Assembly: GCA_008690995.1 (NCBI GenBank) | Contig: VRMN01000005.1 | Span: 62,001-126,000 of the forward strand | Origin: Porphyridium purpureum | Taxonomy: Eukaryota > Rhodophyta > Bangiophyceae > Porphyridiales > Porphyridiaceae | Length of the DNA: 64,000 nt | Reading direction: 5' to 3' | Shown: positions 26,502-36,683 of the stretch, one piece after another | How positions within the stretch are numbered: the stretch's first letter is position 1 | How the letters are laid out: each line of letters opens with the position of its first letter | Position numbers and translations under genes: made by a program | Notes under the pieces: generated by a model | Database searches by the model: none | What the model was told of the DNA's origin: nothing | What the model saw: the letters and a program-made list of their open reading frames with translations, nothing else

Positions 26502-28187
26502 TTACTGAGCGGGGGCCAACAGCCCAGCCTTCTTGTAATTGGTGTATGCGCGGAATCCACCAGAGAAGTTCCGGGCGTTGAATCCGCTCAGGCGCAGTGC
26601 GCGGGTCGCGTAGTAGCCACGTTGCCCGACGGCACAATACACAAGTATCGGCTGACCAGCGGGAATCTCCGACTCCATGGCCTCACGGAGGCGAGTGAGA
26701 GAAATATTGATCGCGCCCTCGACGTGGCCGCGCTCAAACTCGGCAGGCTCGCGTACGTCCAGCAAAAAAGAATTCATGTACGAGTCTAGGTTCCAGTGCG
26801 CCAATGGTGCATCGCCGCGGATCGAGTTCGCGGCAATCATGCCTGCCATGTTGCACGGATCCTTCGCCGCTCCAAATTGCGGCGCGTAGCAGAGCTCGGC
26901 CTCCTCAAGGTCAAAAACCGTCCCACCCTTCTGAATGGCAGTACTGATAATATCGATGCGTTTGTCCACACCTTCTTCACCTACACATTGCGCGCCAAGC
27001 AGCTTGCCGTCGTGCGGGTCGTATAGGACCTTCAGGTCCATGGGCTTGGCGCCCGGAAGGTACCCCACATGATGCCCGGGCGACAGGTGGACCTTGTCGT
27101 AACGCATGTTCAAGCGCTGTAGCGTTTTTTCGTTTGCACCAGTGCATGCCACCGTCATATCAAACAGTCCGCAAATGGCTGTGGCCTGCACACCCCTGAA
27201 GGACGAGCTGCGGCCCATAATGTTGTCGGCGGCAATTCGACCCTGCCGGTTGGCCGGGCCGGCCAATGGCAGCACAGCAAACTCGCCAGTGATGATATCC
27301 TTGGTCTCGCAAGCATCACCGACGGCCCAGATGTTCGGGTCGGACGTTCGGCAGCGATCATCAATTCGAATTCCGCCGCGTGCGCCGAGCTCAATGCCCG
27401 CCGACTTGGCGAGCTCCGTGACCGGCCGAACACCAATGCCGAGAATCACAATTTGGGCATCAAAACGCTTGCCGCCCTTTGTCTCAACCACAAGGCCTTC
27501 GTCCGGCTGCTGCTCGATTCTGCTCACAATATCGCCGAGGCACAGCTCGACGCCGCGCTCCTGGATACGTTCGTGGACGCGCGGTAGCATTTCCGCATCG
27601 AGCGGTGCCATCACTTGCTTCAACCCTTCGATCAGCACCACTTTGATGCCCATGTGCACAAAATTTTCGGTCATCTCGAGCCCAATGAAGCCGCCCCCAA
27701 CTACAATCGCGGTCTTGACGTTATGCTCGGCGATCCAAGAGCGGATGTACTGGCTATCCGGGATCGTGCGAAGCGCAAAGACGCCCGGTGAATCGAGTCC
27801 TGGGATGGGCGGGCGCAAGGGCGCCGCGCCAGGCGCCAGCACAAGCGCGTCGTAGCTTTCGTCGTACTCATTTCCGGTCACAAGGTTTCGCACGCGCACG
27901 AACTTGCGCGTGGCATCCACGCTGAGCACCTCGCTCTGGATGCGAACTTCAATATTGAAACGATTCTTAAACAGCTCCGGGCTGGCCAGAATCAGCGACT
28001 TGTCATCGGCAATCACGTCTGACACGCGGTATGGCAAGCCACAATTCGCAAAGCTCACGAAGCCTCCCTTGTCGAACAGAATGATTTCCGCAGCCTCTGA
28101 AATCCGCCGCGCCCGAGCGGCGCAGGACGCGCCACCCGCCACGCCACCCACAATCAGCACCTTGGTCTTGACTCCTCCTGGCGCCAT
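26502..28187 (-). CDS. CoA-disulfide reductase with C-terminal rhodanese domain (bacterial type)
   Basis: A 561-residue flavoprotein. The N-terminus has an FAD-binding GGVAGGASCAARAR motif, the single active cysteine in FANCGLPY (CoADR/NADH oxidase class), a second GGGFIGLEM nucleotide-binding motif, the IWAVGDAC FAD motif and a dimerisation domain. The last ~110 residues form a rhodanese domain with catalytic Cys in VYCAVGQRG. Such fusions reduce CoA-disulfide or polysulfide in bacteria. No transit peptide and no intron are seen, and a bacterial origin by transfer is plausible. Length matches bacterial CoADR-Rhd. Confidence 0.93.
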   Translation of the reverse strand: MAPGGVKTKVLIVGGVAGGASCAARARRISEAAEIILFDKGGFVSFANCGLPYRVSDVIADDKSLILASPELFKNRFNIEVRIQSEVLSVDATRKFVRVRNLVTGNEYDESYDALVLAPGAAPLRPPIPGLDSPGVFALRTIPDSQYIRSWIAEHNVKTAIVVGGGFIGLEMTENFVHMGIKVVLIEGLKQVMAPLDAEMLPRVHERIQERGVELCLGDIVSRIEQQPDEGLVVETKGGKRFDAQIVILGIGVRPVTELAKSAGIELGARGGIRIDDRCRTSDPNIWAVGDACETKDIITGEFAVLPLAGPANRQGRIAADNIMGRSSSFRGVQATAICGLFDMTVACTGANEKTLQRLNMRYDKVHLSPGHHVGYLPGAKPMDLKVLYDPHDGKLLGAQCVGEEGVDKRIDIISTAIQKGGTVFDLEEAELCYAPQFGAAKDPCNMAGMIAANSIRGDAPLAHWNLDSYMNSFLLDVREPAEFERGHVEGAINISLTRLREAMESEIPAGQPILVYCAVGQRGYYATRALRLSGFNARNFSGGFRAYTNYKKAGLLAPAQ

Positions 28188-29215
28188 GTCGTCGATCTTC
28201 TCCTCTCACTCAATGTCAAATCGTATGCGTTCAGGTTTGCGCTCCTGGTCTCTGTGTATGGCACGACGCCATCATCCTGTCCGTCTCGACCGCATAAATA
28301 ACCGACCGAGCCGTCTTCACCGGGATGTCCGAGGCGGTGCGCCAAGCTTCAACGGCGGACGCAGAAAGAAACCTTGCCGGCGCTCCGGAATCCGCGCAAG
28401 CGAGCAAATACTTGCGCGTGCACATACACGAGCATCACGCGTGCAACCAATTCCGCACGGCTGCTCCGCGCACAAAGCGGAATCGAATCGACACGCACCT
28501 GGTTGGTGAAAGTACAGGGTTGAGCGGAATGAGTCGAGCGGTGGCTGCGACGATGGCGATGGCGATGGCGATGACGAGGATGAAGAGACAACGGCGTCGA
28601 TAATGTATCTGCCACATTGACCTGGTGCACTAGCTGGTCTGGCCCAGAGCTATCTAGGTGCTTTCGGGATGATACTCAACGTGTGCTTCGCGCGCGCGCA
28701 TAGTGCGAGATTGCCTTGTCCTTGGTGTCGGAATCGCTGACGGCAAGGCGGTCGCCTAGCATGCTGCGGATTAGGTATCTGAACGAGTGAAGAAGTGAAA
28801 GCTGTGGAGCTGGCCTGGTGACTGTAAATCTTTTTGTGCGCGGAAGGGCACAAGGGCCGGGTGCACGCTGTGATCGGCAACAGGTGGTGCTCCATTATCT
28901 AAACACGGACTGCACAAATTGAGTTCTGTGTGTCTGGTGCGCCTCAACCACGCGAGAAGATATCCGAATGGGGTATCTTTTGCAAGACGTGTAGTGGCGG
29001 TACGCTGCATAGCGATTGAAACGGCATTCGTGAAACATCGGCGTTTCATTGCTCGATACCGCTCTGAACCGCTACATGACCTTCGCGAGTGAACCCTGTT
29101 CTTGAGGGCCATACTTCTTTGCCTTCCGAATGTCGTCGACAACCTGCCATCCTTTCAGTGTGCGCGTTGCGCTGGCGCGAGCGGACACCGTCTGTGTGCA
29201 TTCAGCAACCAGTCC
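28188..29215. other. Unassigned region upstream of CoADR
   Basis: About 1 kb. A plus-strand frame from ATG 28325 to 28603 could encode a 92-residue basic protein (YLRVHIHEHHACNQFR, then Met-Ala repeats), but no family is recognised. A GATGGC hexamer repeat is at about 28552-28575. A single GTACAG lies at 28512-28517. The rest shows only short frames. Confidence 0.35.
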
Positions 29216-29353
29216 GAAGTTCCGATTGCGAAAGTTGCGACTTTGGTTATGGAGCTCGGCGCCTGGGTCCCGTGGTGGCTTGCCGGGATGACGTTCGATG
29301 TTGAAGACTTTAAACAGTTGGAAGGTCAGTTAATAATTATTCGTGGTCGATAA
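29216..29353 (+). pseudogene. PWWP-like domain fragment facing the PWWP gene
   Basis: The plus frame encodes a segment containing TLVMELGAWVPWWLAGM followed by DVEDFKQLEGQLI. It aligns well with the PWWP domain of the neighbouring minus-strand gene (ELVMAQLGTYCPWPGVI followed by EDEFVQLKDSVI). There is no ATG at a sensible place and no continuation, so it looks like a partial copy or one exon of an unrecognised gene. A GTCAGT after the LEG codons could be a splice donor. It overlaps the last 17 bases of the convergent PWWP gene. Confidence 0.45.
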
Positions 29354-32300
29354 TCTCGATGGATTCGTATTCAACCCGCTGTGGCTGGGATCGTGGGTCC
29401 TCACCATAGTTGATATGGTTTTCGTCAGATGCGGCGACGTCAGCGCTCGATGTGGACCTCACGCTGTCTGTCATGATCTGCGAATGCTGCCGCTGCGCTT
29501 TTCGTCTATCTCCAAGAATACTGTCCGCCATGTTACGCGCAGCTTTGTACTCGCTCGAACCATACCCGCGCGCGGGAGTTTTCCTCTGCGCTTCCGTCGT
29601 CGGCTCCTCATATGGCCAGATTTTCGAAGAGTTTGTAAACGTGAACCATGAGTGATCATCTGTACCGAGAAACCGAACAAGCACATAATCTTCGTACAGC
29701 TTCACATCCGGATCCTTCCTGGACGCTGCCGGATGCGCACCAATCACAGAATCTTTCAGCTGGACAAACTCGTCCTCCCCTTGCACAATCACACCGGGCC
29801 ACGGGCAATACGTTCCCAACTGCGCCATGACGAGCTCTGGGAGAACGAATTTCCCACCGTTCTCAATCCTGTACGCATCCATTCGTCGAGTCCAAAAGCC
29901 GGCAAAGCCTCTCAGCGCGTCTCGCACAGCCCCGACTTTCTGAGACGCTGCTTTTCCTGCTGGTGCTCCAAGGGATGACAAAGTTCGCTCTGCTGAGTTC
30001 AAGCTTTTTCTTCGCACCCCGAGTGCCTCGTAGTTAAATGAAGAAGTGGCAGAGTTGCTTTTCTTCGGAGCATCCCCTTCAAGCGCGACCTCTGTAAACC
30101 ATGAGATTAAGCGCGGCTCTTGGCCATCTACGACGGCACCAGCTGCGCGTGATGGCCCAGCCCCGTTTGCACGCGAAGACGGCGTAAACGCTCCACCCAG
30201 TGTCTCCGAAGAGGACTTCCCATGGTCACTGCTGTCACTCTCGCCGAAGTCAGCCATGCGTTTCTTACTTCCGGACTGGCTCGCTGCGGTCGAAGGCTTC
30301 TGCGACGGAGACTTTTGAGTAAGCAATCCTTCCAAGGAGCTGCGGTAGTTCGTCGCGGGGCTTGCGTTTGTTCGGGCTCGCTTGCCCGGTGACCACTTCT
30401 CACTTGTCCCCGGACTTTTCGCCAGGAGCGTGGACGGTCTCGGACTCTTCCTCAGAACTACGCCACTCGCGGTGATCCGCGGTCCCGAGTCAGCTACCAG
30501 TTCTTCGGCATTGTCTGGAAAGTCTTCCATAGATGCCCCTCGTTTCCAGCCAGCCACCTGCGAACGCTCGGCAGCATTTCTCTCTGAACTCTGAGCCCGG
30601 CTTTTCAGTCCTTTGGGTGTAGACGCTGATGCTGCTAGATCATTAACTTTTGCTTTGAGCCCTCGCATGTCGGTCTGCAGCGTCTGAAGCTTTCTACCAA
30701 AATCCCGCTCCATATGTTCCAGTTTCTCCATCACATGCTCCAAACGCTCCCCGACGGTGTGAAAGGAGTCAAGGACACGGGTCAACAAAGTCTTGGCAAG
30801 AGAATCATCTCGCTCACCTTGCGTATCATCGTCGGCGCGCGCACCTTCCGTACTTGACGAGCTCGATGACCCGGAGCCGTCGTCCAAGCCGGCACCAGGA
30901 TCGGGTACCCGCTCGTTGGCACCTGACTTACTTGATTCGGACGACTCACAGGCGTTTGGATACTCGACGGAGCCCTCGCCCCGTCCGCGCAATGGTTCCT
31001 GTGTTGCGTGTCCTTGGTCCTCATCCGCGAGTACTATTCGAGGAAGCCCTTTCTGTCCCACGGACAGCTGACCCCGGCCAAATATATCACTTTCGTGAAC
31101 GTATTCGAGCTGATGCGACGGAGCACTACCATCTAAAGCCATCGCGTTCGACTCATGCTCATCCTCGTGATACCAGCTTCCATGACCATACGCACTTTCA
31201 AGAACCTCGTCAAAAGGTACCGCAGCCGCCTCCGCCTCTGCCGTGGCGAGGCGCAGCTCTGCCTCACCGCCAAAATCCAGGCACCCACTTGCGTCCAAGC
31301 CCAGATACTGTCCGTGCTCCTCCGCACCACACACGGTGGCTCGAGCATGCTCAAACGAAACTTCATGTTCCTTGTCCACGCCCGTATCTCTGAGTTCCTC
31401 CGCGGCATTCGGTTCGGACGGTCTGTCGGATTCCGCGCGCATGGGAGTCTCTTCGACATCCATACTTGCGCCCTTCTGTCCGAGATCCGTATTTTCCGCA
31501 GGAGCTCTGTCGGATGCAGCCTCACCACTTCTTCCATCCCCACTTATTCGGGTCTTACATTCGCCGTCACCGCTGGATGGTGTGTGTTCCTCTCTTGTCG
31601 TATCGACGGCTGCCTGATCTGCGTCTTTGCTGACGTCGTTTTCATCGCCGTCAAAGTGCGCTGCAGCGTGTGTCAGTGATATCCTGTCCACTGTCATCGC
31701 GCTCTGACCTTCACCGGGGTGTCCTTGTTCGCCACCGAAACCAAACTCTCCTCGGCTCGATTCTATCACGTCCGTAGATATGCGGCTTTCAGCTTCGATG
31801 CCGTTACTTCTATCACAATCAGCGCGAGTTATTGTCAGTGTACATGTTTTCGCATCCGTATTTGTCTTGCTCTCTCCCTCATCCGAATCTTGCTCATCGC
31901 CATCCTGTTCGGACCGCCCCGGGTGTTCGCCAGTCATACATTCCGCAGTCGTCCGGCTTTCAGCTTCGTCCGTGTCATTTTCTTCATCGTCAAAAAGTGA
32001 CGCCGGATGTTTTCCTGTCATCCGCTCCGCAGTCGATATGCTCTCACCTTCATCGATATGTTCCCCATCGCCAGAGCGGTCAGATGCCAGCAGCGTGCTT
32101 CTTGTCGTGTCTACAGCGGACTTGACTTGCACATCATCGGGCCTCGCCACTGAACCTGTGGCAGAGGCACGCGCACACGTCTGCCGTGTTCTTTCACCAC
32201 CGCTCCCAGTCCTCTCAACGATCCTATTCTCAAGCACTGGACTTTGCACTGACGCAGTGAAACTCTTCACGAAGGACCCCTTGGTATGAAGGTTGGTCAG

Positions 32301-32855
32301 CGCAGCGGTATGATTCGACGACAGACCAGGAGCGTCCACGGGCTCTGTATGATCTTGCCCATCCGGCTGCTTTGAGTCCAAGCTATCGCAGAATTCCAAA
32401 AGTTTCAAACCGAGAGAACTGGGTGTCTCCGCAAGTAACACAGCGGAATCCTTTGTGACGCCACCACCAGACTGCGATGACAAAAACCCTCGCGCGGCGC
32501 CATGGTCACTTCCGCTGCGCACCGACGTCCCCACTGCTTCCGCTCTGCGCGGCGCGCGCTGCGACGCCTCCGAGGACTCCGAGGACGACCCGTCCAGATC
32601 AATCACGTCCATAATCTTCGTCGCCTGCGCGCGCGCGAGTCCAGGCGGAGCATGCGCCGCCGCGTGCGCCAGCTCGCGCGACGCACGCGCGTTTGCATCG
32701 AGCAGCACGACCACCACCTGTTGTCCGTCCGGTGCGCGATCCAGATCACGCCGCACGGCGGCATGCTCATGCGAATACATACTGCGCCCTTCCACCTTGC
32801 GCATTGCTCCTCTACCGTAGTCTCCCTTCAACACACCCACATCATGCACATGCAT
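29337..32855 (-). CDS. Large PWWP-domain protein
   Basis: A 1172-residue, intronless, mostly disordered acidic protein with many Ser/Glu/Asp-rich stretches. A predicted coiled coil (LLTRVLDSFHTVGERLEHVMEKLEHMERDF, about residues 700-750) is followed by basic Ser/Lys-rich sequence. A PWWP domain at about residues 1005-1080 starts VMAQLGTYCPWPGVI and includes YVLVRFLGTDDHSWFTF and IWPYEE. PWWP domains bind methylated histone tails and DNA, so a chromatin role is likely. A short acidic VIDLDGSSSESSE near residue 85 could be a SUMO-interacting motif. The ATG is 32855; ATG 32801 is an alternative. Confidence 0.8.
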   Translation of the reverse strand: MHVHDVGVLKGDYGRGAMRKVEGRSMYSHEHAAVRRDLDRAPDGQQVVVVLLDANARASRELAHAAAHAPPGLARAQATKIMDVIDLDGSSSESSEASQRAPRRAEAVGTSVRSGSDHGAARGFLSSQSGGGVTKDSAVLLAETPSSLGLKLLEFCDSLDSKQPDGQDHTEPVDAPGLSSNHTAALTNLHTKGSFVKSFTASVQSPVLENRIVERTGSGGERTRQTCARASATGSVARPDDVQVKSAVDTTRSTLLASDRSGDGEHIDEGESISTAERMTGKHPASLFDDEENDTDEAESRTTAECMTGEHPGRSEQDGDEQDSDEGESKTNTDAKTCTLTITRADCDRSNGIEAESRISTDVIESSRGEFGFGGEQGHPGEGQSAMTVDRISLTHAAAHFDGDENDVSKDADQAAVDTTREEHTPSSGDGECKTRISGDGRSGEAASDRAPAENTDLGQKGASMDVEETPMRAESDRPSEPNAAEELRDTGVDKEHEVSFEHARATVCGAEEHGQYLGLDASGCLDFGGEAELRLATAEAEAAAVPFDEVLESAYGHGSWYHEDEHESNAMALDGSAPSHQLEYVHESDIFGRGQLSVGQKGLPRIVLADEDQGHATQEPLRGRGEGSVEYPNACESSESSKSGANERVPDPGAGLDDGSGSSSSSSTEGARADDDTQGERDDSLAKTLLTRVLDSFHTVGERLEHVMEKLEHMERDFGRKLQTLQTDMRGLKAKVNDLAASASTPKGLKSRAQSSERNAAERSQVAGWKRGASMEDFPDNAEELVADSGPRITASGVVLRKSPRPSTLLAKSPGTSEKWSPGKRARTNASPATNYRSSLEGLLTQKSPSQKPSTAASQSGSKKRMADFGESDSSDHGKSSSETLGGAFTPSSRANGAGPSRAAGAVVDGQEPRLISWFTEVALEGDAPKKSNSATSSFNYEALGVRRKSLNSAERTLSSLGAPAGKAASQKVGAVRDALRGFAGFWTRRMDAYRIENGGKFVLPELVMAQLGTYCPWPGVIVQGEDEFVQLKDSVIGAHPAASRKDPDVKLYEDYVLVRFLGTDDHSWFTFTNSSKIWPYEEPTTEAQRKTPARGYGSSEYKAARNMADSILGDRRKAQRQHSQIMTDSVRSTSSADVAASDENHINYGEDPRSQPQRVEYESIEIIDHE

Positions 32856-33398
32856 CCACGCACCTCCATCATCTCTTCCCTTCTGCCCTCCTCTCCCTCT
32901 CTCTCCCTTTCAACCCTTCACCCCATCAACGCCGCAAGCCTAGTCCTTCGCCTCTTCATACACAAACACACCCGTTTTCATACTAACAACCTCTCCAAAC
33001 CCCCTTTTTTTCGTTTCATATCAAAATCGGACGCGCTCATGGTAACCATTAGTAGTAGTTAATTTTCTAGGAACTCGATTGAACGAGACAAGCCAAAAGT
33101 ACAGTTCCGTAGGGTGCAGTGAAGATTTACAGACGCTCTTATAAAAGTCGGGTGATTTTATTGAGGAGTGGGTTGATGTGATGAGAGGTACAGTCCAACA
33201 AGGAGAGAATAAGTTCAGTAGAAGGGGAAGAGTGTGTGTAGTGTACAGTGTGCGGGCATGATGCAATGAAGATGATGTTTGTGCAGAGTGGAAAAACGAG
33301 AGATGATCGTGGGGAATTGGGAAGAGGGGAAGAGGGAGTAGTAGTGGTGGCAAGGGGTGAAGAAGGGTGGGTTGGGTGGGGAAGAGGCGCAAGGTGGA
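32856..33398. promoter_or_regulatory. Divergent promoter region with TATA box and three GTACAGT elements
   Basis: GTACAGT occurs at 33099-33105, 33188-33194 and 33243-33249, all in the same orientation, with a TATAAAAG at 33140-33147. They lie 150-300 bases before the WD40 gene ATG at 33399. The PWWP-gene side is pyrimidine-rich. Confidence 0.5.
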
Positions 33399-35594
33399 AT
33401 GGAGGAGGAGCAGGGTATGACGCGATTGTGGAGGTGGCGCGGGCCGCAGCAGGATTGGACGGAGCGCAGGGATGGTGCGCGCGCGCCGGCGCTGCCGCAT
33501 GCCGGCGTGCGCGAGCATGCAGGCACCGCGCGCATCACCGAGCATGAGCTGCAGCGGCTGCGCCGCCTGGCTACAGGCAGTGCGGAACATGCACGTGCCG
33601 CGCCGCGCGCGGAAGGGGATGCTGCGCGTGGCGCCGCATTGGTGCCCTCGTTCGTCGTGGACTCACTCGGCGAATCAGAACTGTCAGATTTCGTGTCCCT
33701 CCTGCGCGATTTTCCAGGCGACGTGAGCCAGCTTGACGAAGCGCTCTCCGCTGGCCCATCCTACGCACATGTCGGTAGTGACCAGGTTTCTGTGTATCGT
33801 CTCGTAGGTGAAGAAGCGCAGGGACGGAATGGCCAAGATCCCCACCACCCAGGTGAAGGCCGGCATGATACTGAGCCGATGACAGATGTGCCAGATTACC
33901 CGCACCAGGCCTATCTTGATGATGGAGGCGAGGGTAACGAGGATGAAGACATGTTGCATGATAATAGTGTCGACGGAAACAGCGACAACGACAACCACGA
34001 CGACATCAACGATGATAACGACGACGACGACGACGACAACTTATATGACGAAGACTTCAACGAGACGTTGAACAACGACGACGCCGACGACAACGAGGAC
34101 GAAGCTGTCTACTCGGAGCACCATGTAGACCACGCGGTAGCGCTGGAATTGAGCTATCTAGACGTAGCGCGTGGTGAAGACGTGCAGGGTCTGCCGTGGC
34201 ACACGCTGTCCCAAACACGTGCCGAGTATCGCTCTGACCGGATAAGGCAATACAAGAACCACCAGAGCATTCTAACACCTAACGCGGAGCTCGATGAAGG
34301 TAACGAGCGCGCCGCACAGGCAATCAAGGAAAAGCAGTTTTACTTGTTTCACCGGAACACGCGGCGTGTCAAGTGCGACATCGTCCATTTCCAGTTGCGG
34401 AATCTGGTTTGGGCGACGAGCAAGCATGATGTGTACGTAACGTATCGCAGCCGTGTGATGCATTACGACGCTCTGCGTAGAATTCGATCGCTGGAGCTGA
34501 ATTTAACTGGTACACGAGCCGACAGCCCAGAAAACACCTATGAGGCCGCTGATCTCCGCGCGGCAGGCTTCCGCTCGAGCATGGCGTCTGGTGCTGCCGG
34601 TGCGGGTCGCATTCCACGCGACATTGATATTGATGATGGTGAGCGCGACGATGAGCAGCGGCAAGTGCTCCTCACGGACACGCTCCGAGCGCTTGCGCAT
34701 CGCGCTGCTTCAGACGAGGACTATGTGGGGCTGCCGAGAGATACCGGTTTGTCCGGTTCTTACCCCGGGCTCGAATTTGGCCGCACGTGTCCGCAGACTG
34801 ATGAATTGCGAGGCCGCCCAATACAAGTCTCGACGATGGTTGCGCGACATGACTTGCTCGCGGCGGGTGGCTTTTTTGGTGAGGTGGTCGTGAAAGACTT
34901 ACTCGGTGGACGCATTGTGTTTGAGTCGCGTATCACACACGACGAAAATGCCATCACAAACGCGCTCGAAGTGTTTCGCTGGCGCACAGGCGCGTTGCGG
35001 CTCATGGCATGCAGCAACGACTGTTCAGTGCGCATATTCGATGTTCCGACATTCAAGCTGCTGAACGAGTTCAAGTACGGCTGGGCGGTGAATCACGCCA
35101 CGCTCCGACCAGGCGGCGGCAAGATGATGTGTGTGGTAGGTGACGACATGAACGTCCTGCTCGCGGATGCGGACACCGGCGCAGTGCTTGAGCGCATTTC
35201 TGGGCACAAGGACTTTTCCTTTGCGTCCGATTGGCATCCGGATGGCAACCTTTTCGCGACAGGTAATCAAGATTGCACCACGCGCGTGTGGGACGTGCGG
35301 CACCTGTCGGCGCCGGTGCGTGTCATCAAGGCTCACTTGGGGCCCATGCGTTCGGTTCGTTTCTCGTCAGACGGCAAGCTTCTGGCGTGCGCCGAGCCTG
35401 CAGATTTTGTTCATATCTATGGCGTGTCTGGCGGAAAGCTGGACGAGGCCCAAGAGATCGACTTGTTCGGTGAGATGGCCGGCTTTAGCTTCAGCCCGCA
35501 CGGCGAGTCGCTGTTTGTGGGTATTTCGGATCGTACGTACAGCAGCCTTCTTGAGTATGAGCGAGTCGGCCTGCACTGTCGCCCTTGTGAATAG
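33399..35594 (+). CDS. WD40-repeat protein related to plant AT1G78070/AT1G36070
   Basis: A 731-residue protein. The first ~200 residues are variable and contain an Asp/Asn-rich tract encoded by GAY repeats near 34000-34100. A conserved core follows: IVHFQLRNLVWATSKHDVYVTY, VSTMVARHDLLAAGGFFGEVVVK, ITHDENAITNALEVFR. WD40 repeats include ACSNDCSVRIFDV, SFASDWHPDGNLFATGNQDCTTRVWDVR and LACAEPADFVHIYGV. The order and the terminal EIDLFGEMAGFSFSPHGESLFVGISDRTY are typical of this plant and fungal group, whose function is poorly known. ATG 33399 is first in frame; the next gene on the strand starts 168 bases after the stop. Confidence 0.9.
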   Translation: MEEEQGMTRLWRWRGPQQDWTERRDGARAPALPHAGVREHAGTARITEHELQRLRRLATGSAEHARAAPRAEGDAARGAALVPSFVVDSLGESELSDFVSLLRDFPGDVSQLDEALSAGPSYAHVGSDQVSVYRLVGEEAQGRNGQDPHHPGEGRHDTEPMTDVPDYPHQAYLDDGGEGNEDEDMLHDNSVDGNSDNDNHDDINDDNDDDDDDNLYDEDFNETLNNDDADDNEDEAVYSEHHVDHAVALELSYLDVARGEDVQGLPWHTLSQTRAEYRSDRIRQYKNHQSILTPNAELDEGNERAAQAIKEKQFYLFHRNTRRVKCDIVHFQLRNLVWATSKHDVYVTYRSRVMHYDALRRIRSLELNLTGTRADSPENTYEAADLRAAGFRSSMASGAAGAGRIPRDIDIDDGERDDEQRQVLLTDTLRALAHRAASDEDYVGLPRDTGLSGSYPGLEFGRTCPQTDELRGRPIQVSTMVARHDLLAAGGFFGEVVVKDLLGGRIVFESRITHDENAITNALEVFRWRTGALRLMACSNDCSVRIFDVPTFKLLNEFKYGWAVNHATLRPGGGKMMCVVGDDMNVLLADADTGAVLERISGHKDFSFASDWHPDGNLFATGNQDCTTRVWDVRHLSAPVRVIKAHLGPMRSVRFSSDGKLLACAEPADFVHIYGVSGGKLDEAQEIDLFGEMAGFSFSPHGESLFVGISDRTYSSLLEYERVGLHCRPCE

Positions 35595-35762
35595 AACACC
35601 ATGTAAAATCAAAATGACGCACTGTCTCCAAAGCACACGCACGCACCCGTAATCGTACCGAGGCGTGAAATGGATCTCGCGCCACTTTCGGTTTACCGTC
35701 CTGTATCTGAAGGCAGTGGGTTGGTCCCGAGTTGGTGCCGAAGGAAAACACGTACAGATTGC

Positions 35763-36467
35763 ATGGCGTTTGTGACAGCTGCGGGCGCCGGTGCGGCCCT
35801 CCTTGGCGCCGAAACAACGGGAAAAAGAAAAACTGGGTGGGGCGTGCCCAACGTAGCGCACGCGCGAGTCGCGGCGGGGCGCGGCGTGCTGCCGCCGAGG
35901 CTAGAAACCCAACGCGCTAGCCTTGTGCGTGCAAAATGCTGGAGAAAGGATAGCAAAGAGGAGCGCTTCCTGCAGCTCGAACGCGAGCTCGAGGCCTGCG
36001 TGGAGAAGGAGGACTACAGCGCGGCCGCCAAGGTGCGCGACGAGCTGAACCAGCTGCGCACAGACGATGAGGTCGCGGTGCTCATGGCGAACCTTGCGTT
36101 TTACAAGGCCTTTGACCGACAGGATATGCTAGAGCTCGAGCGCGCGTGGCAGCGCTCCGAGCAGATTTCCGTAATTCATCCGTTCTCCTCTGAATGCATT
36201 TCTGGCTTTCGGGCGGTGATGAACTCTTGGGAAGAAATTCTGCGAGGCAGCATGATGACAAGACCCAGCGTGACTGTGTCAAACGTACAGATCTCGGTGC
36301 GTGGCTCGTCTGCCACGGTCACGTGTCTGGAAACTATTTCGGCGCGAGATGAGTCGGACCTGCGCGAGTCACTCGTCCTTGCGACAAATGTCTTTGCATT
36401 CACGAATGGGCAATGGTTTATGTGCCACCACCATGGTTCTCCAGTGCTCGCGTTCGCTCGCAAGTAA
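35763..36467 (+). CDS. Plastid protein with UVR motif and SnoaL-like domain
   Basis: A 234-residue protein. An Ala/Gly/Arg-rich N-terminus of about 60 residues looks like a plastid transit peptide. A UVR-type helical motif follows (LERELEACVEKEDYSAAAKVRDELNQLR; here spread over about residues 78-106). The C-terminal half is a SnoaL/NTF2-like cone fold (FYKAFDRQDMLELERAW through NGQWFMCHHHGSP). Similar UVR-SnoaL proteins occur in plant and algal plastids with unknown role. ATG 35763 is preferred over 35670, and a GTACAG sits six bases before it. Confidence 0.75.
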   Translation: MAFVTAAGAGAALLGAETTGKRKTGWGVPNVAHARVAAGRGVLPPRLETQRASLVRAKCWRKDSKEERFLQLERELEACVEKEDYSAAAKVRDELNQLRTDDEVAVLMANLAFYKAFDRQDMLELERAWQRSEQISVIHPFSSECISGFRAVMNSWEEILRGSMMTRPSVTVSNVQISVRGSSATVTCLETISARDESDLRESLVLATNVFAFTNGQWFMCHHHGSPVLAFARK

Positions 36468-36683
36468 GTAGTACATTTTATAAACAAAGGAAGGGCGGCG
36501 CAAGCTGTGCATTACTTCAGAAGGCTACCCGGGCCGCACTTACGAGCCAAACACGTCCGAAACGCTGCTTGTTTCGAGAAAATTCAAAAAGGTGCAGGTT
36601 TGTGGCTGGCGCATAGACATTCTCCTGACTTTAAAACTTGCTGGACCGCCCTTCCGCGTGAAAATCAGACAGAAGCTAGCTTG

